This document shows positions 47,486 through 57,226 of a stretch of DNA of 64,000 bases, in pieces. The DNA comes from Pseudomonadota bacterium (GTDB lineage: Bacteria > Desulfobacterota > Desulfobulbia > Desulfobulbales > Desulfocapsaceae), in contig JAEYNP010000113.1 of NCBI GenBank assembly GCA_023412495.1, forward strand, positions 1-64,000, given 5' to 3'. The translations under genes and the position numbers were made by a program. Numbering within the stretch: the stretch's first letter is position 1; each line of letters starts with the position of its first letter. The notes under the pieces are model-generated. The model searched no databases, had not been told where the DNA came from, and worked only from the letters and a program-made list of their open reading frames with translations.

Positions 47486-50400
47486 TCACCGGCTGCCGCT
47501 CCGGATGTTCTCCAGAAGCCGGATAAACGCCGTTTCCTGATAGGGCTTGGTCATATAGTGGTGGATGCCCAGATCCCTGGCCTTCTGCTGATGTTTCTCC
47601 GAGGTCCGGGAGGTTAGCATGATCACCGGAATATCCCGAAGCATGGGATTATTGTTGATATTACTCTTGAACTCATAGCCGTTCATCCGCGGCATCTCGA
47701 TATCGAGCACGATGACATCGGGCAGGAAAGACTCCAGTTTGGCCAAGGCATCGACTCCGTCCACTGCCTGCTGTTGCCTCCAGGCCTGGCTTTCGACCAG
47801 GCGGGCGACGCTGTGCCGAACGGAGATGGAATCGTCGACGATCAACACCTTGAGGGGCTCGTTCAACTCCAGCGGCGGACGTGCCTCCTCTTGGGCCTTT
47901 GTCGCCGGGGCCTCTATCTCCATCAGCTCCCTGAGATTGAGAATGGGAATCAACTCGCCGGTACCGGTCAGGGTTACGCCGCTTATTCCCGGCACGTGGG
48001 TCAGGTGGCTGCCGAGGTTTTTCACGATGATCTCCCGCTGCTCCACTACCTGGTCGACTGCCACCGCCCGCACCTTCTCACTACTCCTGAAAACGATAGC
48101 CAGCAGCCCCTCTCCCTGCGCTGCGAGGTCGGTGTTGCGACCTTCTAGCTGCAGATAGAAGCTCAGATTGACAACCGGAACGAGACCTTCCCCATAGCGG
48201 AGGTACAGCCCGTCGCCGATCTCCATTTCGGCAGAACCGTATCGCTTGACCTGCAGAATATCCTGGAGCGGCACGGCGAACTCACGGCCGGTCACCGAGA
48301 CGATGGCAGCCCGGTTGACCGACAGGGTGAAGGGAATCTGGAATTCGAAGGTGACCCCTTGGCCAGGCCTGTTGATAAGTTGCACAGAACCCCTCAGATC
48401 CTGGATATTGCGGCGGACGACATCGAGCCCTACGCCGCGTCCGGAGATGGCGCTGATATCCTCCCTGGTGGAGAAACTGGGATGGAAGAGATATTCGAGC
48501 AGCTCCTTCTCCCCCAGGGCGTCGGGATTGGCTTCCAGGCCTTCACGCCGAAGTTTGTCCTTAATCCTGGCGAGATCGATTCCACCACCGTCGTCGGAGA
48601 CCCGCAGGACCACGAAACGGCTGTGCTGTTCAGCCTCCAGCCTGATCGTGGCGATCTCCGGCTTGTTCGCCGCCAGCCGCTGCCGGGCCGGCTCGATGCC
48701 ATGGTCCACGGCGTTGCGCAGGATGTGCATGAGCGGATCGGTAATCTTGGCCCAGACGAAGCGGTCCATGTAGACGTCTTCCCCGCTGATCACGAGGTTG
48801 ACCTTCTTCTCGAGCTTTTTGGCGGTCTCCCGGACCGTCCTGAACAGCATCCGGGAGAGCGAGGACATCGGGGTCATCCGAATGCGCATGAGCTTGTCCT
48901 GCATGAGACGCATGGTCAGCTGCTGCTTGCCGATCTGGCCGCTGATGTCGCCGGCGAGGAGGGAGAGCGTGGCGTGGATGGAGTTGATGTCGACAGTTAT
49001 TTCGTTCAGCGACCTGATGATCAGGTTCAGCTGGGAATAACGGTCCAGTTCGATGGGATCGAATTCGGAAAAATCGCTTCCCGCCTCCTCCCCGGGGCCG
49101 CCGGAGGCAACGGGGTTGAAGCCGTAGAGGGATTTCACCTCGAAGCCGGATTCCAGTTCCTGGGATTTTCGGCGGAGATTCTCCTTGACGTTGTCGAATT
49201 CGTGGAGCGTCTGATTGAACTCCTCAAGCATCTTTTCCACAGCGCCGCGGGCCACGACCAGCTCGCCTTCGATGCCGATGAGTTCGTCCAGATCGTCGAG
49301 CCTGACCCTGAGGAACCCCGAGCCTCCTGGCAGGCTGGCGGGATTCTCCTCCTGCAGATCAATGTCGGGGAGGGCAGCTTCTTTTGTCGTCAGTCCGGAG
49401 ACCGCCTCTTCCAGAGTGACAAGCGATGTCTCTTCGAGTTCTTCGACGACCGGGTTGCCGGCCGCTTTCGCCAGGTAGTCCTCGATCATTTCCACGAGAC
49501 TGCTCAGATATGCCGTCCCTCCCGTCTCCGAAGAGTGAGACAACCTCTCTATCACGTCAATCCCGGTTGCGAGGATCCCTACTTCGCCGGGGCCGATTTC
49601 CGTCGCCTCATCGTGAAGCCAGTCGAGCAGGTCTTCGAGCGCATGAGCCCCTTTTGCCAGCAGGTTGACGCCGGTCATGGCGGCGGCGCCTTTCAGGGTA
49701 TGAACGGCCCGGCGCATCTCGCTCAAGGTTTCTCGCAGCCCCGGGGTTATGGCACATGGCTGCTCGACCCGCAGCTCAAGGCTGTTCAGGGAGTTGTTGA
49801 TGACGATAAGGTGCTCTTCACACTCAGCTCGGAAGATCTCCAGCAGCAATTGCTGGTCCTCGCTCATCGCAGGCTCTTTCTCCGATTGCTCTTCCGGTTC
49901 TTCGCCCACCGCTTTCCCGGTCACCATTTCGCCTTCTTCTGCAAAATCGTCCTGCCAGTACGAGACGATATCGGAATCCGTCGACGGATCATCCCCCGCC
50001 AGTTGATCGAGGAGCAGCAACGAGTCCTCGTCCGTCCCCGAGACGGTAAAAATATCTTCTTCGAGAGCTAATGGGGCATCAAGCGGTACATCGCCATCGG
50101 CCTCGGATTGCAGGAGTTGGCTAGCTGGCGAACCAAGCAAGGCTTGAAGAGCCTGCAGCCGATCCTTCACCCGTCGGATGTTCAAACTGTTCTCCGGATC
50201 TCCGTGGTTGAAAACGGCATCCAGGAATTGCAGAAAGTCGCCGATAAGGCCTGCAACCTCCGGCAGACTCCAGATGCCGTCGCCGTAAAGCTTGTCGAGC
50301 AGCAGCCGGAAATCCCGCATCAGCTGGTATTGCCCATCCATGCCGGCCGCCCGGATCATATCGGAAAAAGCCGCCACCGCATGGCCGAGTTTTCTGAACA

Positions 50401-50950
50401 CGACATTGTTGTAATCATCGAATTCCGCCACTCCCGGCTGCAGGCATCCCGCCAGTTCACCCAGCAGGGGAATGATGGAACGGACGGCTTGGGCTCCATC
50501 CCGCCGCTCGTCGGCAATGGCATTGACGGAAGGCTTCAGCCCGGCCGAGGTCTTTTCCTCCCCCGCCTCGGCGTCCTTGAACAGGTCGACAACCCGGGCG
50601 TGAAACGTCCCGTTCTCGGCCCGAGGTTCTCCAGAAGGATCAATCTGCTCTTCCAGCAGATCCGTTACCCGTTCGAGCACGCCGAGATGCAGGGGGCCAA
50701 GCCCTTTGCCCTCTTCGAGCAGATCGTCCAGAAAATTTTCGACATATCTCGCCCCTTTACTGATATCGTTCAGCTGTACCTGAGAGGCGGCGCCTTTGAG
50801 TGTATGAAACAGTCGGTGGAGTTCGTGAAGAGTACCCGTCGCCGCCCCCCACGCCGCGAGCGTCGTCAGATTCTGACGAATGGCCGGAATATAGGAAGCA
50901 GCTTCCTCCATGAAAAGTGCAATGAGTTCGTCTTTCAGCGTTTTCGACAT
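47486..50950 (-). CDS. CheA-type hybrid kinase with two HPt domains and a receiver (ChpA-like)
   Basis: 1154 residues. HPt 1 has FHTLKGAASQ with His49; HPt 2 has VHTLKGAAAM with His near 415. Acidic linkers separate them. A P3-like dimerisation segment (about 640-720, KLMRIRMTPMSSL) leads to the ATPase with ILRNAVDHGI, SDDGGGID and SGRGVGLDVV. A CheW domain (about 890-1020) and a receiver (about 1030-1150; VDDSISVR, Asp in VLDIEMP, MTKPYQ) close the protein. The order matches ChpA and related type IV pilus or alternative-function CheA kinases. It sits between its coupling proteins, and the receiver may act as a phosphate sink. Confidence 0.93.
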   Translation of the reverse strand: MSKTLKDELIALFMEEAASYIPAIRQNLTTLAAWGAATGTLHELHRLFHTLKGAASQVQLNDISKGARYVENFLDDLLEEGKGLGPLHLGVLERVTDLLEEQIDPSGEPRAENGTFHARVVDLFKDAEAGEEKTSAGLKPSVNAIADERRDGAQAVRSIIPLLGELAGCLQPGVAEFDDYNNVVFRKLGHAVAAFSDMIRAAGMDGQYQLMRDFRLLLDKLYGDGIWSLPEVAGLIGDFLQFLDAVFNHGDPENSLNIRRVKDRLQALQALLGSPASQLLQSEADGDVPLDAPLALEEDIFTVSGTDEDSLLLLDQLAGDDPSTDSDIVSYWQDDFAEEGEMVTGKAVGEEPEEQSEKEPAMSEDQQLLLEIFRAECEEHLIVINNSLNSLELRVEQPCAITPGLRETLSEMRRAVHTLKGAAAMTGVNLLAKGAHALEDLLDWLHDEATEIGPGEVGILATGIDVIERLSHSSETGGTAYLSSLVEMIEDYLAKAAGNPVVEELEETSLVTLEEAVSGLTTKEAALPDIDLQEENPASLPGGSGFLRVRLDDLDELIGIEGELVVARGAVEKMLEEFNQTLHEFDNVKENLRRKSQELESGFEVKSLYGFNPVASGGPGEEAGSDFSEFDPIELDRYSQLNLIIRSLNEITVDINSIHATLSLLAGDISGQIGKQQLTMRLMQDKLMRIRMTPMSSLSRMLFRTVRETAKKLEKKVNLVISGEDVYMDRFVWAKITDPLMHILRNAVDHGIEPARQRLAANKPEIATIRLEAEQHSRFVVLRVSDDGGGIDLARIKDKLRREGLEANPDALGEKELLEYLFHPSFSTREDISAISGRGVGLDVVRRNIQDLRGSVQLINRPGQGVTFEFQIPFTLSVNRAAIVSVTGREFAVPLQDILQVKRYGSAEMEIGDGLYLRYGEGLVPVVNLSFYLQLEGRNTDLAAQGEGLLAIVFRSSEKVRAVAVDQVVEQREIIVKNLGSHLTHVPGISGVTLTGTGELIPILNLRELMEIEAPATKAQEEARPPLELNEPLKVLIVDDSISVRHSVARLVESQAWRQQQAVDGVDALAKLESFLPDVIVLDIEMPRMNGYEFKSNINNNPMLRDIPVIMLTSRTSEKHQQKARDLGIHHYMTKPYQETAFIRLLENIRSGSR

Positions 50951-50999
50951 ACCTTTCGTCCCTTTCCAGGAGGTTCAGTTCTACAAGGAAGCACAGCCA

Positions 51000-51566
51000 T
51001 CAGCCTGCCCTGTTATAGTCAACGAGCCGCTCAGCAGTCAATAGCTTCCTGACATTGAGAATAAAGTAGAACTGTTTCTCAACCAGCAGACCTGAATGAA
51101 ACAAGGAGGTATCCAACCGGCCGTCGTCGAAGGCATCGAGCGGCTTGATATCCGAAACGAACCGCCCGACCGTGCCGACTAGGGCGTCCAGACGGACCCC
51201 TACCTTCAACTTCCGGTGCCTCAAAACGACGAACCGGCCTCCAGCCCCCCCTTTTTCGGCCAGGCCCAGAAAAACTGGAAGGTCGATGACCGAGATGATC
51301 TCGCTGCGGATATTGACGATCCCCTGAATCCAGGCCGGCAGGTTGGGAAGAAAGGTAATGGTCGGCAGGGGGCCGACTTCCGCCAGATCCTCGATGGCGA
51401 TGGCCATGTGAAGACTGCCGGCCACAACCAGGATATACTTCGTCAACTTCTCCGGAATTGCTTGCGGAGACCTGAGGGCGTCGATATCGGCGGAAGCTTC
51501 CGCCAGATGTTCATCGATATGCCGGATGAGAGTGAAGAGGTCGGGAAAACTTGCCATGGTGTTCAT
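51000..51566 (-). CDS. cheW: CheW coupling protein (PilI-like)
   Basis: 188 residues: a helical N-terminal extension of about 45 residues, then a CheW fold. ILVVAGSLHMAIAIEDLAEV is strand 1, ITFLPNLPAWIQGIVNIRSE is the conserved turn leading to NIR, and VIDLPVFLG is the next strand. It links the receptor to the CheA hybrid. It lies between the tandem-receiver gene (10 bp) and cheA (49 bp), clearly in one operon. Confidence 0.9.
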   Translation of the reverse strand: MNTMASFPDLFTLIRHIDEHLAEASADIDALRSPQAIPEKLTKYILVVAGSLHMAIAIEDLAEVGPLPTITFLPNLPAWIQGIVNIRSEIISVIDLPVFLGLAEKGGAGGRFVVLRHRKLKVGVRLDALVGTVGRFVSDIKPLDAFDDGRLDTSLFHSGLLVEKQFYFILNVRKLLTAERLVDYNRAG

Positions 51567-51576
51567 TGCGGAGAGA

Positions 51577-53490
51577 TTAACGTAAGTATTCGTCGATGGC
51601 GGCGAGCAGTCTTTCCGGATCGAAGGGCTTGGTGAGGTAGGCGGCCGAACCGCCCTGCAAGCCTTTCTGCCTGTCGACCGGATTGTTCTTTGCGGTCAGC
51701 ATGACTACCGGCACATCCCTCAGCCGATCATCGTTCTTGAACCGGTGCAGTATTTCGTAGCCGCTCATGTCGGGCAGCATCGCATCCAGGAGTATGAGGT
51801 TCGGGACACCCTCTTGGGCTTTGCGCAGGGCTACCGCCCCCGTAGCCGCCTCATTGACGGTATAGCCGCGTTTGGCGACCACCATCGATATCACCTTCCG
51901 CGATGTCGGACTGTCTTCCACCACCAGGATGGTTTTCATGGAACCCTCGCTGGCGGGAGTCTCCCGCGAAGGCGGCGCTTTTGGAGCGGCAATGGGGGTG
52001 GCCGGGGCTGGCTGGGCAGGGATCGGTGTGGACCTGGTCGCCGGAGCTTTCGCCTTCTGCATTTGAGGGGCAATTTTGGCTGCCATCTTCGGCGGCGCCT
52101 CGCTCGGCGTCTTTCTCTCCGGAACCGAATGGTCGAGATATTTCTCCAGAACGGCAAGCAGTTTGGCCGGGTCGAAGGGCTTGGTGAGGTATTCGTTCGA
52201 GCCGTGATGCAGTCCCTTCATCCGATCGGCGGGATTTGTCTTGCCGGTCAGCATAACGACCGGCGTGTCGGCGGTTTCCCCGCTTTGCCTGACTCTTGCC
52301 AGAACCTCATATCCGGACATGTCAGGGAGCATCAGGTCGAGCAAAACCAGATCGGGAACTTCTTCGGTTAGTATGGCCAGGGCTTCCGCCCCGTTCATTG
52401 CTTCGAGGATGGCGTAACCTTTGCGTTCGAGCAGCATGGTTATCACCTTTCTCGAGGTCTGGCTGTCTTCGACCACCAGGATGGTTTTGCCGGGGACGGG
52501 GCGAAGGCCGGGAGAGCCTGTCCGACTCGGCGCGGGCGCGGGTCTGGGCTGGGGGGTGGGTGCGGGTTTGAGTGAAGCCGGTGCTGCATTTCCGAGAGAG
52601 GAGTTCACAAGGGTGGCAAGCACGGCCCGGGCCCTGAGGAAGAGTTGTTCCCCGGGGGAGGTCTTCAGAGCTTTGCCGATGAACTCCTGCGCCCGATCGA
52701 ATTTGCCGAGCGAATAAAAACCGAGGGCGAGACAGTAAGCGATGCGGGAGTTACCGGGGCAAGCTGTAAGCTCTCGCTCGTACGCGGCAATAGCCTTTTC
52801 CAGTTCGGAGCTGCCGGTCACCGGCGCCTTCTGTCCGGCGATGTAAAACCGTCCCAGGCAATGCGGGCAGCCGTCATCCTTTTGCTGCACAACTGAAAAA
52901 CAAAAAATACACCGCTTGACTTCGGCTGCGGAATCGTGCAGCCGTGGTTCGATCCTTGCCGTTTCGAGCAGGATATCACGGTCGCTGTTTCCCCACTTCT
53001 TCGCCTCGTTCAAGGCCTTGCCGATGTACTCCGACCTGGTCATCAGGCGGGATTGCCAGAGCCAAGCAGGATAGAAGAAGCGATTGGTGCGCAGAATCTC
53101 GACCAGCAGCGCCCCCGCTTCCTTACGGCGGAACTGGTAGAAGAGGTGAATGACCTGCTCCAGTTTCGCTTCCGCATCGCCCTCGTCGACAGGTGATGAT
53201 TTTGACAGCGCGCTCAGCAACCGCTCCACCAACGGCACGGTGAGAGTAACGTTGTTGCCGACAACCCCTTTCGTCGACTCTAGAGCCTGATACGAAACCT
53301 CCGGCATGGCTGCTATCGTCAGAAGAGCGCCGTTGCCGCAGAGCCGGCCCCACGCCGCCGCCACGACCCGCCCCTGCCGAACCTGCACAAGGCCCGTCCG
53401 CGCGGCCTTGCTCGCGGCAATATCGACATTGCCCGAACTGAGCGATTTCAGATATTCGAGCAAATGTCCCTGACCGTCGCCGGAAGCCAT
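51577..53490 (-). CDS. Tandem-receiver protein with PATAN/DUF4388-like and zinc-ribbon modules
   Basis: 637 residues. The first 95 resemble PATAN/DUF4388 domains found in PatA-type regulators (ARTGLVQVRQGRVVAAAWG). A helical, TPR-like section follows (about 105-290), interrupted by a zinc ribbon with C194-x2-C197 and C208-x2-C211. A Pro/Ala-rich linker joins receiver 1 (about 335-450; Asp385 in LLDLMLP, LTKPF). A second Pro/Ala linker leads to receiver 2 (about 517-637; LLDAMLP, LTKPF). Both receivers look functional. It would combine PilG/PilH roles in one chain. It lies between the ligand-binding protein and cheW in the operon. Confidence 0.85.
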   Translation of the reverse strand: MASGDGQGHLLEYLKSLSSGNVDIAASKAARTGLVQVRQGRVVAAAWGRLCGNGALLTIAAMPEVSYQALESTKGVVGNNVTLTVPLVERLLSALSKSSPVDEGDAEAKLEQVIHLFYQFRRKEAGALLVEILRTNRFFYPAWLWQSRLMTRSEYIGKALNEAKKWGNSDRDILLETARIEPRLHDSAAEVKRCIFCFSVVQQKDDGCPHCLGRFYIAGQKAPVTGSSELEKAIAAYERELTACPGNSRIAYCLALGFYSLGKFDRAQEFIGKALKTSPGEQLFLRARAVLATLVNSSLGNAAPASLKPAPTPQPRPAPAPSRTGSPGLRPVPGKTILVVEDSQTSRKVITMLLERKGYAILEAMNGAEALAILTEEVPDLVLLDLMLPDMSGYEVLARVRQSGETADTPVVMLTGKTNPADRMKGLHHGSNEYLTKPFDPAKLLAVLEKYLDHSVPERKTPSEAPPKMAAKIAPQMQKAKAPATRSTPIPAQPAPATPIAAPKAPPSRETPASEGSMKTILVVEDSPTSRKVISMVVAKRGYTVNEAATGAVALRKAQEGVPNLILLDAMLPDMSGYEILHRFKNDDRLRDVPVVMLTAKNNPVDRQKGLQGGSAAYLTKPFDPERLLAAIDEYLR

Positions 53491-53528
53491 AACGTCTCCA
53501 GAGGGTTAAGATTCAAACAGAGGCGGCT

Positions 53529-54701
53529 TCACGGGCAGACCGAGTCGTGGAAGGTGAAAATTCCCTTCTCATCGATCCTTACAATCACCGTGCACTTCTT
53601 GGGATCGCCGGTGCCGTCATAGCCGATACTCCCTGTAGCGCCTTCGAAATCCTTGATCTTCGCCAGAGCATCCTTGACCGCCACCCTGTCCCGCACCAAA
53701 TCACCGGTTAGACCGCCAGTGTTCTTGATGGCCTGGACAATCAGCCGGGCCGCATCCCAGGTAAGCGCCGCCGGTTCATCCGGATTTTCGCCATAGGCCT
53801 TGGTATAGGCCTCGACAAACGTCTTGTTGAGACCCTTGGCATTGCCGGGTGCATAGTTGCCGGTGAAGAACAGGCCGTTGCAGTCCGTACCGCACTCTCC
53901 GATGAGATCGCCGCCGGCCCAGGAATTGCTGCCTATCACCGGGATGGTCAGACCAGCCGCTTTTGCCTGCCGGACGATCAGCGGCACTTCGTTGTAATGC
54001 TGGGGGGTGAAGATGAACTGGGCTCCGGATTCCTTGATCCGGGTCATTTGCTTGCTAAAATCGGTGTCGCCGGTGCGGAACTCCTCATAGGCAACCACCG
54101 AACCGGGGCCGTTTGCCGCCTCGAAAGCCTCCTTGAAGCTGCCCGCCATGCCCCGCGGGTAGGCGCTGATGATGTCGTAGAGCACCGCAGCCTTGGTGGC
54201 ATTGAACTGACTGGCGACGAATTTGGTGATGGCCGGCCCTTGAATGGTGAAAACGAAGCAGGTACGGAACACGAAGGGCCGGTCCTGGGTGGTGAGCGGC
54301 GAAGTGGACCAGGGGGTTATCATCGGAGTGGCATAGGCCTGGGCCATCTGGGCCACGGGAATCGCCTGGCGGCTGATGAGCGGCCCGATGATCCCCAGGA
54401 CCTTCTCCTGGCTGACCTGCTTAACCGCCAGCGCAGCGGCCACGGAAGGGTCTGAGGCATGATCGCCGTAGAGGAATTCGACCTTGTATGTCTTGCCGCC
54501 TACGGTAAGCCCCCCCCCTTTTTCAATCTCATGCCGGACCAGTTCCCCGGCGTTTATGGCGTGTTTGCCGACGAGTTCGAACATTCCGCTCTGGGCGATG
54601 TTGAAGCCGATGCGAATGACATTGTCCTCGGCTCGACTGGGCTTTCCACCAGATACGGCCAAGATCACCAACAAGATAAAAATGGCCCGGGCTCTTTTCA
54701 T
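53529..54701 (-). CDS. livK-like: Periplasmic Leu/Ile/Val-type binding protein within chemosensory operon
   Basis: 390-residue type 1 periplasmic binding protein. The signal peptide MKRARAIFILLVILAVSG ends before SRAEDNVIRIGFN. LYGDHASDPSVAAALAVKQ and GIIGPLISRQAIPVAQ are typical of Peripla_BP_6 (LivK, AmiC, FmdD-like). A Cys pair (GECGTDC) may form a disulfide. No permease or ATPase genes are near; instead it lies between the PilJ-like receptor and the receiver protein. It may therefore deliver a ligand to the receptor and not to a transporter. The ribosome site is ggaggaac. Confidence 0.88.
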   Translation of the reverse strand: MKRARAIFILLVILAVSGGKPSRAEDNVIRIGFNIAQSGMFELVGKHAINAGELVRHEIEKGGGLTVGGKTYKVEFLYGDHASDPSVAAALAVKQVSQEKVLGIIGPLISRQAIPVAQMAQAYATPMITPWSTSPLTTQDRPFVFRTCFVFTIQGPAITKFVASQFNATKAAVLYDIISAYPRGMAGSFKEAFEAANGPGSVVAYEEFRTGDTDFSKQMTRIKESGAQFIFTPQHYNEVPLIVRQAKAAGLTIPVIGSNSWAGGDLIGECGTDCNGLFFTGNYAPGNAKGLNKTFVEAYTKAYGENPDEPAALTWDAARLIVQAIKNTGGLTGDLVRDRVAVKDALAKIKDFEGATGSIGYDGTGDPKKCTVIVRIDEKGIFTFHDSVCP

Positions 54702-54738
54702 CGTTCCTCCAAATCAAAGCTAATGCAGGCTAACACCC

Positions 54739-54890
54739 GCAACCCAAGGGTTGTCATCCCCTCCCACAGCAGAGGGGACTCTTTTCAGTACCCCCCTTGA
54801 GGGGTATAAGTACCTTCACGAAATTCATTCTTCCTCTTCTCAGCACCCCCTTGAGGGTGAAAAACGAAAATTGAAGTTTTCTAAGGTACT
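54739..54890. repeat. Palindromic intergenic repeat, copy 2 (fullest)
   Basis: Contains the 16-base palindromic word (54739-54754), then two hairpin-forming parts (taccccccttgaggggta and cacccccttgagggtg) between inverted ends agtacctt (near 54810) and aaggtact (near 54882). Parts recur at 34443-34523 and 61345-61450. Confidence 0.7.
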
Positions 54891-54930
54891 CAATTCTTTT
54901 ATCCTCATCCGGTCCAAACCGGGTTACAGC

Positions 54931-57087
54931 TTACGCCGCGGATGCATCACCTACTTTGAAAACCTCGACGGCCGAACGCAGATCCCGTGCCGTTTTGCTG
55001 AGGATGTTCATCGATGCCGCCGTATCCTGGGATGAGATGGAAGATTCCCTGCTGACTTCACCGACCTCTTTCATGGTAGAGGAGATCGTTTCCGACATCT
55101 GCACCTGGCTGGTGGTGGCTGCCGTGATGGCCTCGATGAGCTCGGCCAGGTCATTGGAAACTTTTTCAATCTCCTGCAGCTTCTCATGGGCGCCGTCGGC
55201 CAGCTTCGAGCCCTGGACAACCTTGCCGATACCTTCGTCGATGCGGTTACTGACTTCCTTGATCTCAGTCTGGATGCTCTTCACCAGCAGTTCGATCTGT
55301 TTGGTCGAGTTACTGGAGCTGTCCGCCAGACGCTGAACCTCGTCGGCAACTACGGCAAAACCGTGTCCCGCCTCACCGGCCATGGCCGCCTGGATGGAGG
55401 CATTGAGGGCCAGGATGGAGGTGCGGTCGGCGATCTCGTCGATAATCTGCACGATGTTGCCGATCTCCAGCGAGGTCTCGCCGAGACGCTTGATCGACCG
55501 GGCTGTCTCGTTGATCTGCTCGCGGATCTCGGCCATGGCCTTGTTGGTCTCGGTTACCGCCTGGGCGCCTTCCTGGGCATTGATCCGGGATTGCCGCGAA
55601 ACCGAGGCCGACTGCTGTGCGTTATTGGCAACGGCGCGGATGGACTGGACCATCTGTTCAATGGCCGCCACGGCAGCAGTTACACCTTTTACCTGCTCGA
55701 TATTCTTGCTCGCCAGAGCCATAGTCTGGTTGGCAACCTCGGCCGAGGTGACGTCCACCGATTCCGTCGCCACTTTTACCTTACTGATAATGTCGGAGAA
55801 CTGGTCGGCCATGGCGTTGAAGGAGTCGGCGATCGCCCCGGTCATATCCTCGGTCACCTCGGCCCGGCTGGTGAAGTCACCGTCGGTCAGGCTGCTGATG
55901 TCTTCCAGCAGTTTCATGATCGACTCCTGAATGGCGTCGCGTTCCTCCTGGCTCTGGATGAGCACGGTGATATTGTCGAGCATGGAGTTCAGAGTCCTGG
56001 CCATGGCCCCGAGTTCGTCGTTGCTCACCACCGGGGTTCGGGCCTGATAGTTGCCCTGGCCGATTTCGGCAAGCAGCGTCATGATGTGGTTGACCTGGTT
56101 GGTGAGCCCCCGGGACAGCCGGATGGCGATGAGTATCGCGAACAGGATCGAAACCATACCGACACTGAGCACGATGTTTCTGAAGAAAGCCGCGGTATCT
56201 TCCATTTCCTTGGTCGCCCTGGCCTCATTGGCAACGGAGTATTCGAGGAAGGATTTGATCACCGGCTCCGCCCGCTTGGCTGCATCCTGATAGCTGCTGA
56301 TTCTGGCGGCGATAATGCCGTCGGTGTTGCTTACCTCGACCAGCCATTTGTCGAACTCGGCCAGCTGCTCGATAATCTTGGCCTTCTTGTCACCTGCCGG
56401 CAGTTGCTCGATCAAGCCGGCAAAGGTCTCTTTCTGTTTCTTCACTGCCTGGAGCTTGTCCCGGTCCGGAACCGTAAGGTATTCCTTCAGATCCACCTTG
56501 ATCTGATAAAAAACATTCTGCACCTGGGGCTGGCCGAGGGCTGCGGCGCTTTCTCCCAGATTGTCGATGCTCTGGCTCAACTTGACCATTTCGCCGAACT
56601 CCTTGTCCACCCGGAGTTCCAGAATGTTGACCGTGCCGACAAAGGCACTGAGATATTCATTGATGGAATCCATGGCAGTCTGGGCGGCGTCCGCATCCTT
56701 CTGGGACTTCGACAGCTGCTGGATCTGGTAAAGGGTTCGGTAGGCCTCGCCGCCGCTGGCGATAAAGAGATTCAGGTAGAGTTCCTTGGCTTCCCGGATG
56801 CCTATCTTTTCATGGCTCAGCAGGAAGTCCTTTTCCAGGCCCTGCATGATCCGCAGGGTCTTCTCCGTTTCAAGACTCAATCGGGCAATCTTGCCGTGGA
56901 CTCGCACCAGATCATCGATGGTTCTTTTGGCAGACGTCTGCGAGATGAGGGTAATGGCGATGACCACCAGGGTGAGCACGATCAGCGCCGTAAACGACCA
57001 CAACAATTTCGCACGAATCTTTCGATGTCCCGCAACTTGTGAAGAAACACTGCCTTTCACGCCGGGTTCTCTGTCTTTAGCTTCCAT
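54931..57087 (-). CDS. pilJ-like: PilJ-like methyl-accepting chemotaxis protein
   Basis: 718 residues. TM1 (about 28-50), a helical periplasmic domain (about 55-300) suggestive of a four-helix HBM/PilJ-type sensor, TM2 (about 303-325), then two HAMP-like units (about 328-380 and 395-450). The signalling tip reads ALNASIQAAMAGEAG then HGFAVVADEVQRLADSS, the PilJ variant and not the usual [13 protein letters not shown]. This places the cluster with type IV pilus or alternative-function chemosensory systems. First gene of the cluster; a repeat separates it from the binding-protein gene. Confidence 0.92.
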   Translation of the reverse strand: MEAKDREPGVKGSVSSQVAGHRKIRAKLLWSFTALIVLTLVVIAITLISQTSAKRTIDDLVRVHGKIARLSLETEKTLRIMQGLEKDFLLSHEKIGIREAKELYLNLFIASGGEAYRTLYQIQQLSKSQKDADAAQTAMDSINEYLSAFVGTVNILELRVDKEFGEMVKLSQSIDNLGESAAALGQPQVQNVFYQIKVDLKEYLTVPDRDKLQAVKKQKETFAGLIEQLPAGDKKAKIIEQLAEFDKWLVEVSNTDGIIAARISSYQDAAKRAEPVIKSFLEYSVANEARATKEMEDTAAFFRNIVLSVGMVSILFAILIAIRLSRGLTNQVNHIMTLLAEIGQGNYQARTPVVSNDELGAMARTLNSMLDNITVLIQSQEERDAIQESIMKLLEDISSLTDGDFTSRAEVTEDMTGAIADSFNAMADQFSDIISKVKVATESVDVTSAEVANQTMALASKNIEQVKGVTAAVAAIEQMVQSIRAVANNAQQSASVSRQSRINAQEGAQAVTETNKAMAEIREQINETARSIKRLGETSLEIGNIVQIIDEIADRTSILALNASIQAAMAGEAGHGFAVVADEVQRLADSSSNSTKQIELLVKSIQTEIKEVSNRIDEGIGKVVQGSKLADGAHEKLQEIEKVSNDLAELIEAITAATTSQVQMSETISSTMKEVGEVSRESSISSQDTAASMNILSKTARDLRSAVEVFKVGDASAA

Positions 57088-57226
57088 TCCTTCACCATGT
57101 TTTCTTATACTGTCCTACATTTGGACAAGCTGTTCTGAATAACGCCTGCCGCTTCCGAAAACCGAAAAATGACCTGTCCGGTCACCACACCCGCCTATCG
57201 GGCCTTTTATCTCGATAGGCAAATAC

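Noticed and set aside
47712..51052. Several plus-strand frames of 150-570 codons antisense to the CheA hybrid
   Set aside because: Shadows of a 1154-residue gene with complete domains.
55186..57042. A 618-codon plus-strand frame antisense to the PilJ-like receptor
   Set aside because: Repetitive His/Asp/Gly-rich translation typical of an antisense shadow; the receptor on the other strand has full domain support.
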